Shown here in pieces: positions 7,514 to 7,690 of a stretch of 7,690 nt of DNA. The position numbers and the translations under genes are program-made. The notes under the pieces are model-generated. The model was not told the DNA's origin, did no database searches, and saw only the letters and a list, made by a program, of their open reading frames with translations. The DNA lies in contig JANWKX010000112.1 in the NCBI GenBank assembly GCA_025451145.1, positions 1 to 7,690 of the forward strand, written 5' to 3'. This DNA comes from Vampirovibrionales bacterium (GTDB lineage: Bacteria > Cyanobacteriota > Vampirovibrionia > Vampirovibrionales > JAGQHJ01). How positions within the stretch are numbered: the stretch's first letter is position 1; each line of letters opens with the position of its first letter.

Positions 7514-7520
7514 TACAACC

Positions 7521-7690
7521 ATGACGGCGCCCATCAGTTCCACCTCTTCCGCTTCGTATGCCTCCAAAATGGCCATTTCACAAACAGCGACTGCCATCGG
7601 GTTGGATATCGGCGGCACGAAAATGAGTGCGGCCCGGGTGAGTCTGTTTAACGGGATGACGGACTTCCAAGAAACATCCACGCCTGAAAC
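7521..7690 (+). CDS. ROK-family sugar kinase (glucokinase-like), N-terminus only
   Basis: The first 56 codons of a gene running off the right edge. Residues 25-40 read AIGLDIGGTKMSAARV, the N-terminal phosphate-binding strand-turn of the ASKHA fold (DIGGTK) typical of ROK glucokinases, fructokinases and N-acetylhexosamine kinases. These phosphorylate sugars with ATP in the cytoplasm; ROK repressors instead start with a DNA-binding helix-turn-helix, which is not present here. The protein opens with about 24 residues rich in Ser, Thr and Ala before the motif, longer than the few residues usual for ROK kinases; starting at Met17 (7569) would remove 16 of these, but the better ribosome binding site favours 7521. 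It is 30 bases after mgtE and probably in the same transcript; a functional link between sugar phosphorylation (an Mg-ATP reaction) and Mg2+ import is speculative. The substrate-binding and zinc motifs are outside the window, so the sugar cannot be named. Confidence 0.8.
   Translation, partial: MTAPISSTSSASYASKMAISQTATAIGLDIGGTKMSAARVSLFNGMTDFQETSTPE

Overview
This is a chromosomal-looking window from a Gram-negative (diderm) bacterium. The main evidence is a resistance-nodulation-division (RND) metal efflux pump gene with two outer-membrane channel genes carrying Sec signal peptides, which only makes sense in a cell with an outer membrane. Base composition is moderate and even, and no insertion sequence, phage gene, RNA gene or CRISPR array is visible. 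The phylum cannot be fixed from this stretch alone.

Layout. Positions 1-5799 are read leftward on the minus strand as one probable operon: a czcA-type heavy-metal RND pump (5799-2617), then a CzcC/TolC-type outer-membrane factor (2572-1229), then a second, clearly paralogous outer-membrane factor (1212 to beyond position 1). The second channel gene has no shorter complete frame because its C-terminus lies off the left edge; it is open for all 404 visible codons. The periplasmic adaptor (CzcB/CusB type) that such a pump needs is not in the window. Positions 5800-6110 are a divergent intergenic region with one candidate promoter for each direction and an imperfect repeated motif. Positions 6111-7490 on the plus strand encode a full-length MgtE magnesium channel. 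After 30 bases a ROK-family sugar kinase begins at 7521 and runs off the right edge.

How the genes work together. CzcA would use the proton gradient to drive metal ions from the periplasm or cytoplasm through an outer-membrane channel. The TM4 motif points to divalent metals (Zn/Co/Cd/Ni) rather than Cu(I)/Ag(I). MgtE, facing the other way, is a gated Mg2+ import channel whose family can also pass Co2+, so the two transcription units both concern divalent cations, but a regulatory link is only an inference. The most noteworthy points are the tandem pair of diverged outer-membrane factors behind a single RND gene, and the repeated GGCATGTG/AGATTTT element in the divergent promoter region. I found no evidence of a wholly new system here; most of the window is a recognisable metal-efflux and magnesium-transport locus.
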